Shown here one piece after another: positions 1 to 6,588 of a stretch of 34,199 nt of DNA. The stretch's first letter is position 1; every line of letters begins with the position of its first letter. This stretch comes from an uncultured Oscillospiraceae bacterium (GTDB lineage Bacteria > Bacillota > Clostridia > Oscillospirales > Acutalibacteraceae): NCBI GenBank assembly GCA_900539845.1, contig UQDP01000019.1, positions 1 to 34,199 on the forward strand. Direction: 5' to 3'. Position numbers and translations under genes: made by a program. Below the pieces are notes generated by a model, which made no database searches, was not told the DNA's origin, and saw nothing but the letters and a program-made list of their open reading frames with translations.

Positions 1-28
1 AGAAAAACAATAAAAAGGAGAGATAATT

Positions 29-997
29 ATGAAAAACATTAACTGGAAAGTAAGGCTGCAAAGCGGATCTTGGTGGATGGGTATCATATCCGCCGTTGTG
101 GTGGCAGTGTTCGCCATACTGAAGCTGTGCAAAGTAGAAACATCTGTAACGGCGGACGAGATCATGAACGCCGCAACGCTGATTCTGATGATCCCGGCGG
201 CAATTGGTATCATAACAGACCCGACCACAAAGGGCGTGTCAGACAGTCAGCAGGCGCTTACATATGATACACCGAAAGAGGATGAGGAAAAGGGCGGACT
301 GATGACGTATGACGAATTTGTAAAAGCCTATAACGGCAAGGCAACGGATTATGACGGCGCATACGGCGCGCAGTGCGTTGATCTTATCAAAGTGTATCTC
401 AACAAGGTGTTTGGCATTAAGCCCGGCAGTTGGGGCAACGCTAAGTATTACTGGCTGAACTTCAGCAAGCATTTCGAGCTGACAAAGAACTTCACCAAGA
501 TAGAGAACACACCGTCATTCGTGCCGCAGAAAGGCGATATTATGGTGTGGGACGGCAGCGTAGGAGACGGCTGCGGACACGTGGCGATCTGCACAGGAGA
601 GGGGACGACCTCTTATTTCTACTCTTACGATCAGAACTGGAACGGCAAAGCGATGCATAAAGTAAAGCACGATTATGATGATGTTTACGGCGTGCTCCGT
701 CCGAAAGACCAGAGCAAGATTAATGGAGCGCCGGCATACAAAGTAGGGAATGTCTACACGCTGCAGACCAATGTTAAGGTCAGAACAGGCGCAGGAACAA
801 GCTATTCACAGAAAACAGTCTCACAGCTGACAGCGGACGGCGAAAAGAACGCCACAGCCAAGAGCGGCGGTGCGGTGCTGAAAAAGGGCACAAAGGTTAC
901 TGCGAAAGCGGTCAAGACCGTAAACGGCGATACTTGGCTTCAGATTCCTTCCGGCTGGGTAGCCGCCTACTATGACGGTGATACATATATCAAATAA
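29..997 (+). CDS. Phage holin-endolysin fusion (phi-LC3-type holin + CHAP + SH3-like)
   Basis: This phage lysis protein combines membrane permeabilisation and peptidoglycan cleavage in one 322-aa chain. Residues 1-90 resemble phi-LC3-family holins: they begin with NINWKVRLQSGSWWMG, have two membrane segments (about 16-34 and 44-62) and end with the family-like TDPTTKGVSDS and a charged tail. Residues 93-225 form a CHAP amidase/peptidase domain with the catalytic Cys in GAQCVDL and His in GCGHVAICTG. Residues 235-322 look like a C-terminal SH3-type wall-binding domain (KVRTGAGTSYS, WLQIPSGWVAAYY). The start has AAGGAG 7-8 nt upstream. These two functions are normally separate adjacent genes. 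Met92 (302-304) is in frame directly at the CHAP start, with a purine-rich GAGGAAAAGGGCGG just upstream, so a separate endolysin could also be made by internal initiation. A terminator follows at 1016-1046. The domain assignment is firm; the dual-product idea is inference. Confidence 0.88.
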   Translation: MKNINWKVRLQSGSWWMGIISAVVVAVFAILKLCKVETSVTADEIMNAATLILMIPAAIGIITDPTTKGVSDSQQALTYDTPKEDEEKGGLMTYDEFVKAYNGKATDYDGAYGAQCVDLIKVYLNKVFGIKPGSWGNAKYYWLNFSKHFELTKNFTKIENTPSFVPQKGDIMVWDGSVGDGCGHVAICTGEGTTSYFYSYDQNWNGKAMHKVKHDYDDVYGVLRPKDQSKINGAPAYKVGNVYTLQTNVKVRTGAGTSYSQKTVSQLTADGEKNATAKSGGAVLKKGTKVTAKAVKTVNGDTWLQIPSGWVAAYYDGDTYIK

Positions 998-1015
998 CGA
1001 ATATCAAAATGACAA

Positions 1016-1046
1016 GCCCCGGCTCTCACGAGTCGGGGCGTTTTTT
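1016..1046 (+). terminator. Rho-independent terminator after the lysis gene
   Basis: A 10-bp GC-rich stem (GCCCCGGCTC / GAGTCGGGGC) with a short TCAC loop is followed by GTTTTTT. It ends the phage late transcript and lies at the 3' junction with the minus-strand RHH gene. Confidence 0.9.
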
Positions 1047-1239
1047 ATTTCTCAGCTAAAAATTCTTCAATTGCCTTTTTTAACACAGAAGCCTGTGAAA
1101 CGCCGCGTTCCTTGCAGGCAGCCTTAAAGTCGGCAACAAGGTCTTTTGGAAGTTCTGCAACGATTCTGGAATAAACCTTATTGTTATAGCGTCTTTTGAC
1201 TTCACTGCTTGTATTGCTTTTACGTTTCTCTCCTGGCAT
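1045..1239 (-). CDS. Small ribbon-helix-helix (Arc/CopG-like) DNA-binding protein
   Basis: This 64-aa basic protein has a ribbon-helix-helix pattern: beta strand KVYSRIVAELPKDL (about 23-36), then helix VADFKAACKERG, then turn and helix SQASVLKKAIEEFLAEK. Such proteins dimerise and bind short palindromes, often as antitoxins or phage/plasmid repressors. I chose the ATG at 1239 because AAGGAAG lies 6-9 nt upstream; a longer frame from 1272 lacks a good ribosome site. It is the last gene of a minus-strand unit that begins at a consensus promoter (1509-1537) containing a near-perfect palindrome, a plausible autoregulatory operator. Its start lies 4 nt after the stop of a 28-aa membrane peptide gene, suggesting coupled translation. 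Family assignment is good; the role as antitoxin or repressor is inferred. Confidence 0.75.
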   Translation of the reverse strand: MPGEKRKSNTSSEVKRRYNNKVYSRIVAELPKDLVADFKAACKERGVSQASVLKKAIEEFLAEK

Positions 1240-1243
1240 ACAT

Positions 1244-1330
1244 TCACTTCCTTTTTTTAGATATGGTAACAATTGCCATTATACTGATTAATAAAGCCGT
1301 GATACTAATAATCAAAGAAATTTCTTGCAT
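1244..1330 (-). CDS. 28-aa single-span membrane peptide with basic tail (unknown)
   Basis: A short open frame starting with ATG at 1330 encodes MQEISLIISITALL followed by ISIMAIVTISKKRK. It has one hydrophobic span (about residues 4-23) and a positively charged C-terminus, the layout seen in type I toxin peptides and in small phage membrane proteins. The stop lies 4 nt before the RHH start codon, and the RHH ribosome site sits inside its last codons. Its own ribosome site is weak (the upstream sequence is ACCTATAATAAA), so it may be translated poorly. I do not recognise a named family. The coding potential rests on intact frame, start codon, hydropathy and gene order. Confidence 0.45.
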   Translation of the reverse strand: MQEISLIISITALLISIMAIVTISKKRK

Positions 1331-1366
1331 TTTATTATAGGTTGAGCTATACTATTAATAGGGTTC

Positions 1367-1382
1367 GGGAGCTTTCGCTCCC
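1367..1382 (-). other. GNRA-tetraloop hairpin between two small membrane-peptide genes
   Basis: Read on the minus strand this is GGGAGC-GAAA-GCTCCC, a perfect 6-bp stem with a GAAA tetraloop, just after the stop of the 34-aa peptide. No T-run follows, so it is not a standard terminator; it may be a stability or processing element, or a weak attenuator. Confidence 0.5.
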
Positions 1383-1387
1383 TCCCC

Positions 1388-1492
1388 TTATTCTCGTTTA
1401 GCTAACTTGTAAGCTATTATCGCTGTTATTAACGCTAACAGTGAGCTTATCAAGTTAGCTATATTTGTTATTAGCTCAATCGTTTTCCTCAC
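1388..1492 (-). CDS. 34-aa holin-like / type I toxin-like membrane peptide
   Basis: The frame from GTG at 1492 encodes VRKTIELITNIANLISS then LLALITAIIAYKLAKRE. It has one long hydrophobic helix and a basic end, resembling the short holin-like toxin peptides annotated in clostridial prophages. An alternative start is ATT at 1480, which would have GAGGTGAGG 6 nt upstream and give a 30-aa product; the GTG codon itself would overlap that ribosome site. The consensus promoter at 1509-1537 places the transcription start at about 1502, so the leader is only about 10-20 nt. The frame stays open far upstream, but that part lies over the opposite-strand gene and its promoter and I consider it non-coding. 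Function as a toxin is inference from size and hydropathy. Confidence 0.5.
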   Translation of the reverse strand: MRKTIELITNIANLISSLLALITAIIAYKLAKRE

Positions 1493-1508
1493 CTCACTTT
1501 CTGATATA

Positions 1509-1537
1509 ATTATATCATACTTGTACGAGTATGTCAA
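1509..1537 (-). promoter_or_regulatory. Perfect consensus SigA promoter with embedded 18-bp palindrome
   Basis: On the minus strand the -35 TTGACA (1532-1537) and -10 TATAAT (1509-1514) match consensus at every base and are separated by exactly 17 bp. The spacer and the -35 edge hold CATACTCGTACAAGTATG (1516-1533), an 18-bp inverted repeat with one mismatched pair. This geometry suits repression by a dimeric DNA-binding protein such as the RHH protein of the same operon. Confidence 0.85.
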
Positions 1538-1642
1538 GGCTTTTTTTGAAAAAATAAATATTTTTTGCTCCGAAAATCGCACTTGCGCCTTAAAAAACAG
1601 AATTAATTTAGTGGGCGCAGGAAACAGCAAAGGAGAATGGAT

Positions 1643-1930
1643 ATGACAAGAGAAGGGTTTGTCAAACACATAAAAGAGAATTACAGAACGGACGCAGACT
1701 TTGACGGGCAACTTTCCATAGTGGAGCACAGCGATGTTGATGGCGGATTGATCTATGAAGACGATCATATCGCCATCGGTAAATTCTTCTACAGTATGCA
1801 GCTTGAACGCCGAAACGGGAAAACGGAAGAGCTGCACTTCTGCATTTACAGCCTGTATACGAAGTTCTACGTAACACAGGATGATTATGAGTTTGAGTCG
1901 TATGAGAATATCGACTACATAATCCTCTGA
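1643..1930 (+). CDS. Hypothetical prophage-borne protein, 95 aa
   Basis: I do not recognise the family. The protein begins MTREGFVKHIKENYRTDADF and is acidic, with many Tyr and Asp/Glu residues and alternating patterns that suggest a small alpha+beta fold; there is no signal peptide or membrane segment. ATG 1643 is preferred over ATG 1637 because AGGAG at 1631-1635 is 7 nt from the former and only 1 nt from the latter. It lies between the minus-strand peptide/RHH module and the prophage end, transcribed away from that module, and is followed by a terminator at 1991-2018. Position at the prophage edge, outside the late genes, is typical of accessory (moron-type) cargo, but no function can be assigned. 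Confidence 0.7.
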   Translation: MTREGFVKHIKENYRTDADFDGQLSIVEHSDVDGGLIYEDDHIAIGKFFYSMQLERRNGKTEELHFCIYSLYTKFYVTQDDYEFESYENIDYIIL

Positions 1931-1990
1931 GCTTTTACTTAAGCTTACAAAACATCAATCATAAAATCTTAAAAATCTTTCCCTGTGCTC

Positions 1991-2018
1991 CGGGCGCATT
2001 ACGCGCCCGTTATTTTTT
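1991..2018 (+). terminator. Rho-independent terminator after the 95-aa gene
   Basis: GGGCGC and GCGCCC form a hairpin with a 5-nt loop, followed by GTTATTTTTT. The gap 1931-2145 otherwise contains only a short tandem GGGAGCAATG repeat (2034-2054) and AT-rich sequence. Confidence 0.75.
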
Positions 2019-2147
2019 GTCTTTGGCAAATGGGGAGCAATGCAGGGAGCAATGAATGAGACAGATTATAACACTCTCAGAACAAGTTAGAACAGTCATA
2101 TTTAAAAAATTCCGCATAACCAAGCCGAAAAACAAAAATATAAAATT

Positions 2148-2176
2148 AAAAGAGCAGGCTTTTGACCTGCTCTTTT
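2148..2176. terminator. Bidirectional terminator, 3' side of tRNA-Pro
   Basis: An 11-bp stem (AAAAGAGCAGG / CCTGCTCTTTT) with a 7-nt loop has T-runs on both strands. It ends the minus-strand tRNA transcript immediately after the CCA. Confidence 0.85.
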
Positions 2177-2252
2177 TGGTCGGAGTGACAAGACTTGAAC
2201 TTGCGACCCCCAGACCCCCAGTCTGGTGCGCTACCACCTGCGCTACACCCCG
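2177..2252 (-). tRNA. tRNA-Pro (anticodon GGG), CCA encoded
   Basis: The minus strand folds as a complete tRNA. The acceptor arm is CGGGGTG/CACTCCG with one G-T pair, discriminator A and encoded CCA. The D-arm is GCGCAGGTGGTAGCGC, the anticodon stem CCAGA/TCTGG holds the loop CTGGGGG (anticodon GGG, Pro), and the T-arm contains GTTCAAG. A promoter is visible upstream (2271-2299) and a terminator follows. The 3' end points toward the prophage genes, the usual orientation for tyrosine-integrase insertion into a tRNA. Confidence 0.95.
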
Positions 2253-2270
2253 AACTCAATTTGCTTTAAT

Positions 2271-2299
2271 AATATAACACAACATTTGAAATAAATCAA
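2271..2299 (-). promoter_or_regulatory. Promoter of tRNA-Pro
   Basis: On the minus strand, -35 TTGATT (2294-2299) and -10 TATATT (2271-2276) are separated by 17 bp and lie 19 bp before the tRNA 5' end. Confidence 0.65.
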
Positions 2300-2370
2300 C
2301 AAAAATATTTAAAATTATTAAAAAATATGTTATATTCAGAATTGAAGAAAGTGACGGGGCGGAGATTTAT

Positions 2371-3924
2371 ATGAATACCATCAAAAGAACGCTGCTGCAA
2401 AAGTTAAAAATACTTCTTTTTCACAAAGATGTGCGCGTTACACAGGGTGGTGTTTACAGCGAGGTCAGAAGCTTCGATTTTTCGTCTTATTACCCTGAAT
2501 CTGATTATATACAGTATTCCGAGCCGCCATTAGAAAATGTTTATGACATTCGCGATTTCGGAGCTCGGGCGGGTGATGAAGGTTTTGACTGCGCCCCGGC
2601 AATAAACGCTGCGATCAAAGCTGCCTGCGCAACCGGCGGTACGGTGCTTGTGCGGGATGGGGAATATACTTCTTCTGAAATGAATCTGAAGTCAGGTGTT
2701 ACTTTGTTTATTGCGAATGGTGCCTGCCTTTCGGCAAATAAAAGCGGAAAAGGCTATCCGAATCGCGCGCTCTTATACGGAGAGAATCTTGAAAATATCA
2801 CGATAACCGGCGGCGGAAAGCTGTGCGGAAACGGCAATTATTTCGGCAGAAAGCCTGTTTATGCAGAGAATATGACCGAGCCGCGCGGATATGTTGATGT
2901 TGTTCAAATGCGTGATGATTACAGAAAACAGCTCCGCTTTGCGCACGAAAGTAAGTACGGAAGCGTGATCGTGCTGAAAAACTGCATAAATGTGACCGCT
3001 GAAAATTTTATAATAGAAAACAGCGCTTACTGGACCTTTCGTCTTGACAAGTGCCGAGACGTTAAAATACACGATTTCATAATTAATAATAACAGAAATG
3101 TTGCGAATGCCGACGGGATCGATATGGTAGGTACGAGCAATGTTAGAATTGAACACTGCTTTATTTCCACGGCTGATGACGGAATTGTTATCAAAAACGC
3201 CTTGTGGGAGGGCTGTGACCGTCCTATGGAGAACATCTATATTAAAAACTGCGAAATCATATCAAGAACAAATTCAGTTAAGGTCGGAACAGAGACCACC
3301 CACGATATACGCAGGATAACGATAGAAAACTGCCGCTTGTTTATGACCGATCTTTATCCCGGCACAGTCAGCGCAATAGCGCTTGAAGCGGTGGACGGCG
3401 CTGTGCTTTCAGATGTTCATATAAAAGACGTTCAGACAGAACGCTGTTCCTGCCCGCTTTTTATCCGCTTGGGAAACACAAACAGAGCGGCAAAAGTCAA
3501 CGCGCAGAGCGCTCGTGCGATAGAATTCGGAGAAAAGGCGAAAAAAGGCGGTTCAGCAAACAGGGATACATATAACTTTAAAAGTGAGATAAACAATATT
3601 GCCGTTGAAAATTTAACTGCGCAGGAGGCAGAGATACCAATCATGATCTGCGGCTTTCGGCAGAAAGGAAAAACGAAGCGCATTAAAAATGTGCTGCTTA
3701 AAAATATTGAAATCAGCATGACGAAAAGACCCTTCATAAAGGATAAACGTCTGTTCATTCCCGAATATGCGGCAGAATATCCCGAAGCAAACCGTTTCAG
3801 AAATCTGCCTTCCTACGGCCTTTTTATCAGACATGCTCAGAATGTTAAGACGGAGAGCTTGAGATTTCTGAATCCGGTTTCCGGAAAAACAGAGAAATAT
3901 ATCAAGGACTGTCATAACTTTTAG
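2371..3924 (+). CDS. Glycoside hydrolase family 28-like protein (polygalacturonase fold)
   Basis: This 517-aa protein shows the GH28/pectate-lyase-like right-handed beta-helix signature. It has VYDIRDFGARAGDEGFDCAP (about 58-77), then INAAIKAACATGGTVLVRDGEY, repeated N-rich helix rungs, NADGIDM at 246-252 and ADDGIVIK at 268-275. The Asp of NADGID and the Asp pair 269-270 match the GH28 catalytic acids. The usual GHG and RIK motifs are not recognisable; the corresponding region reads NSVKVGTETTHDIRRI, as in distant GH28 relatives. There is no signal peptide or membrane segment, so it probably acts in the cytoplasm on imported pectic or other uronic-acid-containing oligosaccharides. It is transcribed alone. 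Family confidence is high; substrate is unknown. Confidence 0.85.
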   Translation: MNTIKRTLLQKLKILLFHKDVRVTQGGVYSEVRSFDFSSYYPESDYIQYSEPPLENVYDIRDFGARAGDEGFDCAPAINAAIKAACATGGTVLVRDGEYTSSEMNLKSGVTLFIANGACLSANKSGKGYPNRALLYGENLENITITGGGKLCGNGNYFGRKPVYAENMTEPRGYVDVVQMRDDYRKQLRFAHESKYGSVIVLKNCINVTAENFIIENSAYWTFRLDKCRDVKIHDFIINNNRNVANADGIDMVGTSNVRIEHCFISTADDGIVIKNALWEGCDRPMENIYIKNCEIISRTNSVKVGTETTHDIRRITIENCRLFMTDLYPGTVSAIALEAVDGAVLSDVHIKDVQTERCSCPLFIRLGNTNRAAKVNAQSARAIEFGEKAKKGGSANRDTYNFKSEINNIAVENLTAQEAEIPIMICGFRQKGKTKRIKNVLLKNIEISMTKRPFIKDKRLFIPEYAAEYPEANRFRNLPSYGLFIRHAQNVKTESLRFLNPVSGKTEKYIKDCHNF

Positions 3925-3951
3925 CCATAACAGGTCATTCGGTTTAAGTAT

Positions 3952-3980
3952 TTGCATTGTTTTTATTTATGGTATAGAAT
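3952..3980 (+). promoter_or_regulatory. Promoter of the ECF S-component/kinase operon
   Basis: TTGCAT (3952-3957) and TAGAAT (3975-3980) are separated by 17 bp, giving a leader of about 95 nt. The leader has a GGGT/ACCC hairpin (from about 3999) and a 7-bp CAGCCGT/ACGGCTG stem (about 4031-4055). The string ATCGAACGG occurs twice, so alternative pairing with CCGT is possible. Confidence 0.6.
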
Positions 3981-4082
3981 ATAAATCGAACGGATTACCG
4001 GGTATGGAGACCCATATAAAAGTGTTTGAACAGCCGTATTTCAATCGAACGGCTGAAGAGCTTGTAAGAAAGGTGATGCAGA

Positions 4083-4655
4083 ATGAAAAAAACTACAAAA
4101 AATATGACATTATCTGCAATGTTTCTTGCCATAGGTCTTGTTCTGCCGTTTTTGACCGGGCAGATCCCTCAGATCGGAAATATGCTTTGCCCCATGCATA
4201 TCCCCGTTATACTCTGCGGTCTAATATGCGGCTGGCAGTACGGCGGCGTTGTGGGATTTATTATGCCTCTTTTGCGCTCAGTGATCTTCGGCGCGCCTCC
4301 GATGTTTCCCACGGCGACCGCAATGGCTTTTGAGCTGATGACATACGGTTTGGTGGCAGGACTTATGTATGGGCTCTCACGCTGGCAGTGCATTGTTGCG
4401 CTATACCGCAGCCTTATTGTGGCTATGCTTGCCGGCAGAGCGGTCTGGGGCATAGTGCAGGTAGTGCAGCTGGGATTTTCGGGCAGCGAATTCACATGGT
4501 CTATGTTTATGTCAGGCGCGTTTCTCAATGCGATACCGGGTATTATCATCCAGCTTATACTCATTCCGGCAATCATGGCGGCACTCAACCGCACAGGTCT
4601 TGTGCCTTATAAAAAGCATCAGAAGAAAAATAAGAATGCTGCGGGTGATGTATGA
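4083..4655 (+). CDS. ECF transporter S component, substrate unknown
   Basis: This 190-aa, roughly six-span membrane protein is an ECF-type substrate-binding (S) subunit, which works with the shared EcfA-A'-T module to import a vitamin or related micronutrient. The N-terminus MKKTTKNMTLSAMFLAIGLV carries the A-rich first helix that contacts EcfT. The segment GNMLCPMHIPVILCGLICGW and the following PLLRSVIFGAPPMFPTA are the conserved loop/helix region of this group. The C-terminus is hydrophilic and Lys-rich. AAAGGTGA lies about 7 nt before the ATG. The last four bases overlap the start of a P-loop kinase gene, so the two are translationally coupled. That suggests the imported compound is trapped by phosphorylation. 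No EcfA/T genes occur in the window. Family is clear; ligand is unknown. Confidence 0.85.
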   Translation: MKKTTKNMTLSAMFLAIGLVLPFLTGQIPQIGNMLCPMHIPVILCGLICGWQYGGVVGFIMPLLRSVIFGAPPMFPTATAMAFELMTYGLVAGLMYGLSRWQCIVALYRSLIVAMLAGRAVWGIVQVVQLGFSGSEFTWSMFMSGAFLNAIPGIIIQLILIPAIMAALNRTGLVPYKKHQKKNKNAAGDV

Positions 4656-5218
4656 ACGGGGCAGAAATCATCATTAAAAGAATCGAAGATGGCAGAAAGA
4701 AGAACAAACCGCTTATCATTGCGATAGACGGCAGATGTGCAGCAGGCAAAACCTCTTTCGCCGAATGCGTTGCACGGAAGACGGGCGTGTCCGTGGTGCA
4801 CATGGATGATTTTTTTCTGCAGCCTTTTCAGCGCACGGAAGAAAGACTGAAAACGCCGGGCGGAAATGCGGACCGCGAACGGTTTGAACGTGAAGTGCTC
4901 GTTCCGCTGAGCAGGGGAGAGCAAGCGCGGTTCTTTCCGTTTGACTGCCATTCGCTCACATTTAAAGACGCAGTATCGGTCAATGGCTCAAACGGGGTTA
5001 TTGTTGAAGGCTCCTATTGCTGCCATCCCGAACTATGGCATTTTTATGATGTTCATATTTTTATGGATGTTGATAAAAGCACGCAGCTTGAGCGCATAAA
5101 AGCAAGAAACGGAGCCGACGGCTTAAAGGTATTTGAAGAAAAATGGATACCTCTTGAGGAAGAATATTTTTCCGCTTATGATCTGATGAACAGGTGTGAT
5201 TATTGTTTTAAGACCTGA
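4652..5218 (+). CDS. Uridine kinase-like P-loop small-molecule kinase
   Basis: This 188-aa enzyme belongs to the uridine kinase/phosphoribulokinase-like P-loop kinases. It has Walker A GRCAAGKTS (27-35), the MDDFF motif (51-55) that positions catalytic Asp residues, the VIVEGSYCCHPELW segment typical of uridine-kinase-like proteins, and a LID-type region QLERIKARNG. It is shorter than housekeeping Udk (about 205-215 aa) and lacks Udk's conserved nucleoside-binding stretches, so another nucleoside or vitamin-like alcohol is possible. Its ATG overlaps the stop of the ECF S-component gene (ATGA), implying the two work together: import and then phosphorylation. A terminator at 5222-5260 separates it from the convergent alcohol dehydrogenase. 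Confidence 0.8.
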   Translation: MNGAEIIIKRIEDGRKKNKPLIIAIDGRCAAGKTSFAECVARKTGVSVVHMDDFFLQPFQRTEERLKTPGGNADRERFEREVLVPLSRGEQARFFPFDCHSLTFKDAVSVNGSNGVIVEGSYCCHPELWHFYDVHIFMDVDKSTQLERIKARNGADGLKVFEEKWIPLEEEYFSAYDLMNRCDYCFKT

Positions 5219-5221
5219 AAT

Positions 5222-5260
5222 AAAAAACTCCGACCGCCGCAAAATGGCTTTCGGAGTTTT
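5222..5260. terminator. Terminator between convergent kinase and alcohol dehydrogenase genes
   Basis: AAAACTCCGA pairs with TCGGAGTTTT around an 18-nt loop that can itself pair partly (GCC/GGC). A/T tracts on both sides make it usable in both directions. Confidence 0.8.
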
Positions 5261-5264
5261 CATT

Positions 5265-6419
5265 TTATTTCCAAAGATTTTTATATATTTTGATAATGTC
5301 TTTTCTTGAAACATTTTTGATCGTATTGGCGGGCGAGCCGGAATCTATGGCGTCGTCCGTCATTTTTTCTATTGCCTCAAAGAATTTGTCCTTGTCTATG
5401 CCGTATTCGGCAAGAGTGGGTATTTCACATATTCTGCACAGCTTTATGCATGCATTCAGAAACGCTTCGGCAGCTGTTCTGTCATCATCCGCGCGGTGTG
5501 CGGCATTGATGGCTCTGCCCAGATCCGCAAATCTGGAATATGCGCCGTCTATTGCGAATTTAAAGCATTCGCCGATAAGCATTGCGTTTGATATCCCGTG
5601 CGGAACGTGGAACAATGCGCCTATAGGTCTGCTCATTCCGTGTATTATGGTAACAGAAGCGTTATTGAAAGCAACTCCCGCTTCAAGCGCGGCAAGGCTC
5701 ATTTCTTCGCGCGCTTTTATATTTTTAGGCTCTGCATACGCCACAGGCAGGTTTTTGAATATCCTTTTCACGGCGCTTATCGCAAGGTCATCAGTGAGGG
5801 GATGCGCTTTTCTTGAAGTGTATGCCTCAGCAGCATGGCACAGTGCGTCAAGCCCTGTTGCCGCAGTTATGGACGGCGGTGCAGTCAGTGTGAACTTTGG
5901 GTCGTCGATTGCAAGCGTGGGCATGAGCACAGGACCTTTTAACAGCATCTTAATATCTCTTTTTGTGTTCGTTATGATTGTAAACTGTGTTGCTTCAGAT
6001 CCTGTTCCGCTTGTTGTGGGCACAGCAACCATCGGAGGGGTGGGCACGGAGATCGTTTTACCGTAATAATCGTCTATTTCTCCGCCGTTTGTTGCAACTG
6101 CTCCGATTGCTTTCATCGCATCTATGGGCGAGCCGCCGCCGAGCGCGATCAAAAAGTCACAGCTTTCCTCCCTGTAGATCTTTATTCCCATATCTATAAT
6201 TGTATCGGTTGGCTCTGCATTGACTCCGTCAAAAACGCAGTATTCGATTCCAAGCTCATCTAATATGTCCTCAACCGGCTTAACATTTCCCGAACGCACC
6301 ATAAAACGGTCCGTAACGATAAGCGCTTTTTTGCCGAGATCGGCTATAAGCGGTTTTGCCTGTATAAGCGCGTTTTCGCCGTAAACGATCTTGCCGGGCA
6401 TTATAAAATGATTTCCCAT
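5265..6419 (-). CDS. Iron-containing alcohol dehydrogenase (group III)
   Basis: This 384-aa enzyme is a group III (Fe-dependent) alcohol dehydrogenase, reducing aldehydes or oxidising alcohols with NAD(P). Visible motifs are the nucleotide-binding LIALGGGSPIDAMKAI, the PTTSGTGSEAT loop, the metal-site helix GLDALCHAAEAY and the iron-binding segment ASVTIIHGMSRPIGALFHVPHG. I start at the ATG at 6419 (MGNHFIMPGKIVYG), with AGAGG 9 nt upstream and the family's usual length; the frame extends another 21 codons upstream without a ribosome site. It lies downstream of a CoA-acylating semialdehyde dehydrogenase on the same strand, 169 bp away and separated by a hairpin terminator. The two may share a C3/C4 semialdehyde or its alcohol, but the true substrate cannot be read from sequence. 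Confidence 0.92.
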   Translation of the reverse strand: MGNHFIMPGKIVYGENALIQAKPLIADLGKKALIVTDRFMVRSGNVKPVEDILDELGIEYCVFDGVNAEPTDTIIDMGIKIYREESCDFLIALGGGSPIDAMKAIGAVATNGGEIDDYYGKTISVPTPPMVAVPTTSGTGSEATQFTIITNTKRDIKMLLKGPVLMPTLAIDDPKFTLTAPPSITAATGLDALCHAAEAYTSRKAHPLTDDLAISAVKRIFKNLPVAYAEPKNIKAREEMSLAALEAGVAFNNASVTIIHGMSRPIGALFHVPHGISNAMLIGECFKFAIDGAYSRFADLGRAINAAHRADDDRTAAEAFLNACIKLCRICEIPTLAEYGIDKDKFFEAIEKMTDDAIDSGSPANTIKNVSRKDIIKIYKNLWK

Positions 6420-6536
6420 TTTTCTCATCCTCTTTACCGCAAATTCAAATATATATTTTAATATAAAAATAAGAAATGTCAATAGTGAAGAACACGGAGT
6501 TTTATCCGAAATATTTGATAAGTTGAAGATAAAATA

Positions 6537-6566
6537 AAATTCCGCAGCAACAGTCTGCGGAATTTT
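6537..6566. terminator. Terminator after mmsA
   Basis: AAAATTCCGCAG pairs with CTGCGGAATTTT around a 6-7-nt loop. On the minus strand TTTTATTTTA follows, which suits termination of the dehydrogenase transcript. Confidence 0.85.
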
Positions 6567-6588
6567 ATAAAACGGGTTATTATATTTG

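Noticed and set aside
2010..2057. A tandem GGGAGCAATG repeat giving LWQMGSNAGSNE before a stop, reminiscent of some phage integrase C-termini.
   Set aside because: The frame closes within about 25 codons upstream and crosses a terminator hairpin; there is not enough sequence to call an integrase remnant.
4004..4333. A 109-codon frame starting in the leader of the ECF S-component gene.
   Set aside because: It runs out of frame through the S-component gene, shows no ribosome site and has no recognisable domain. The leader is better explained by RNA structure.
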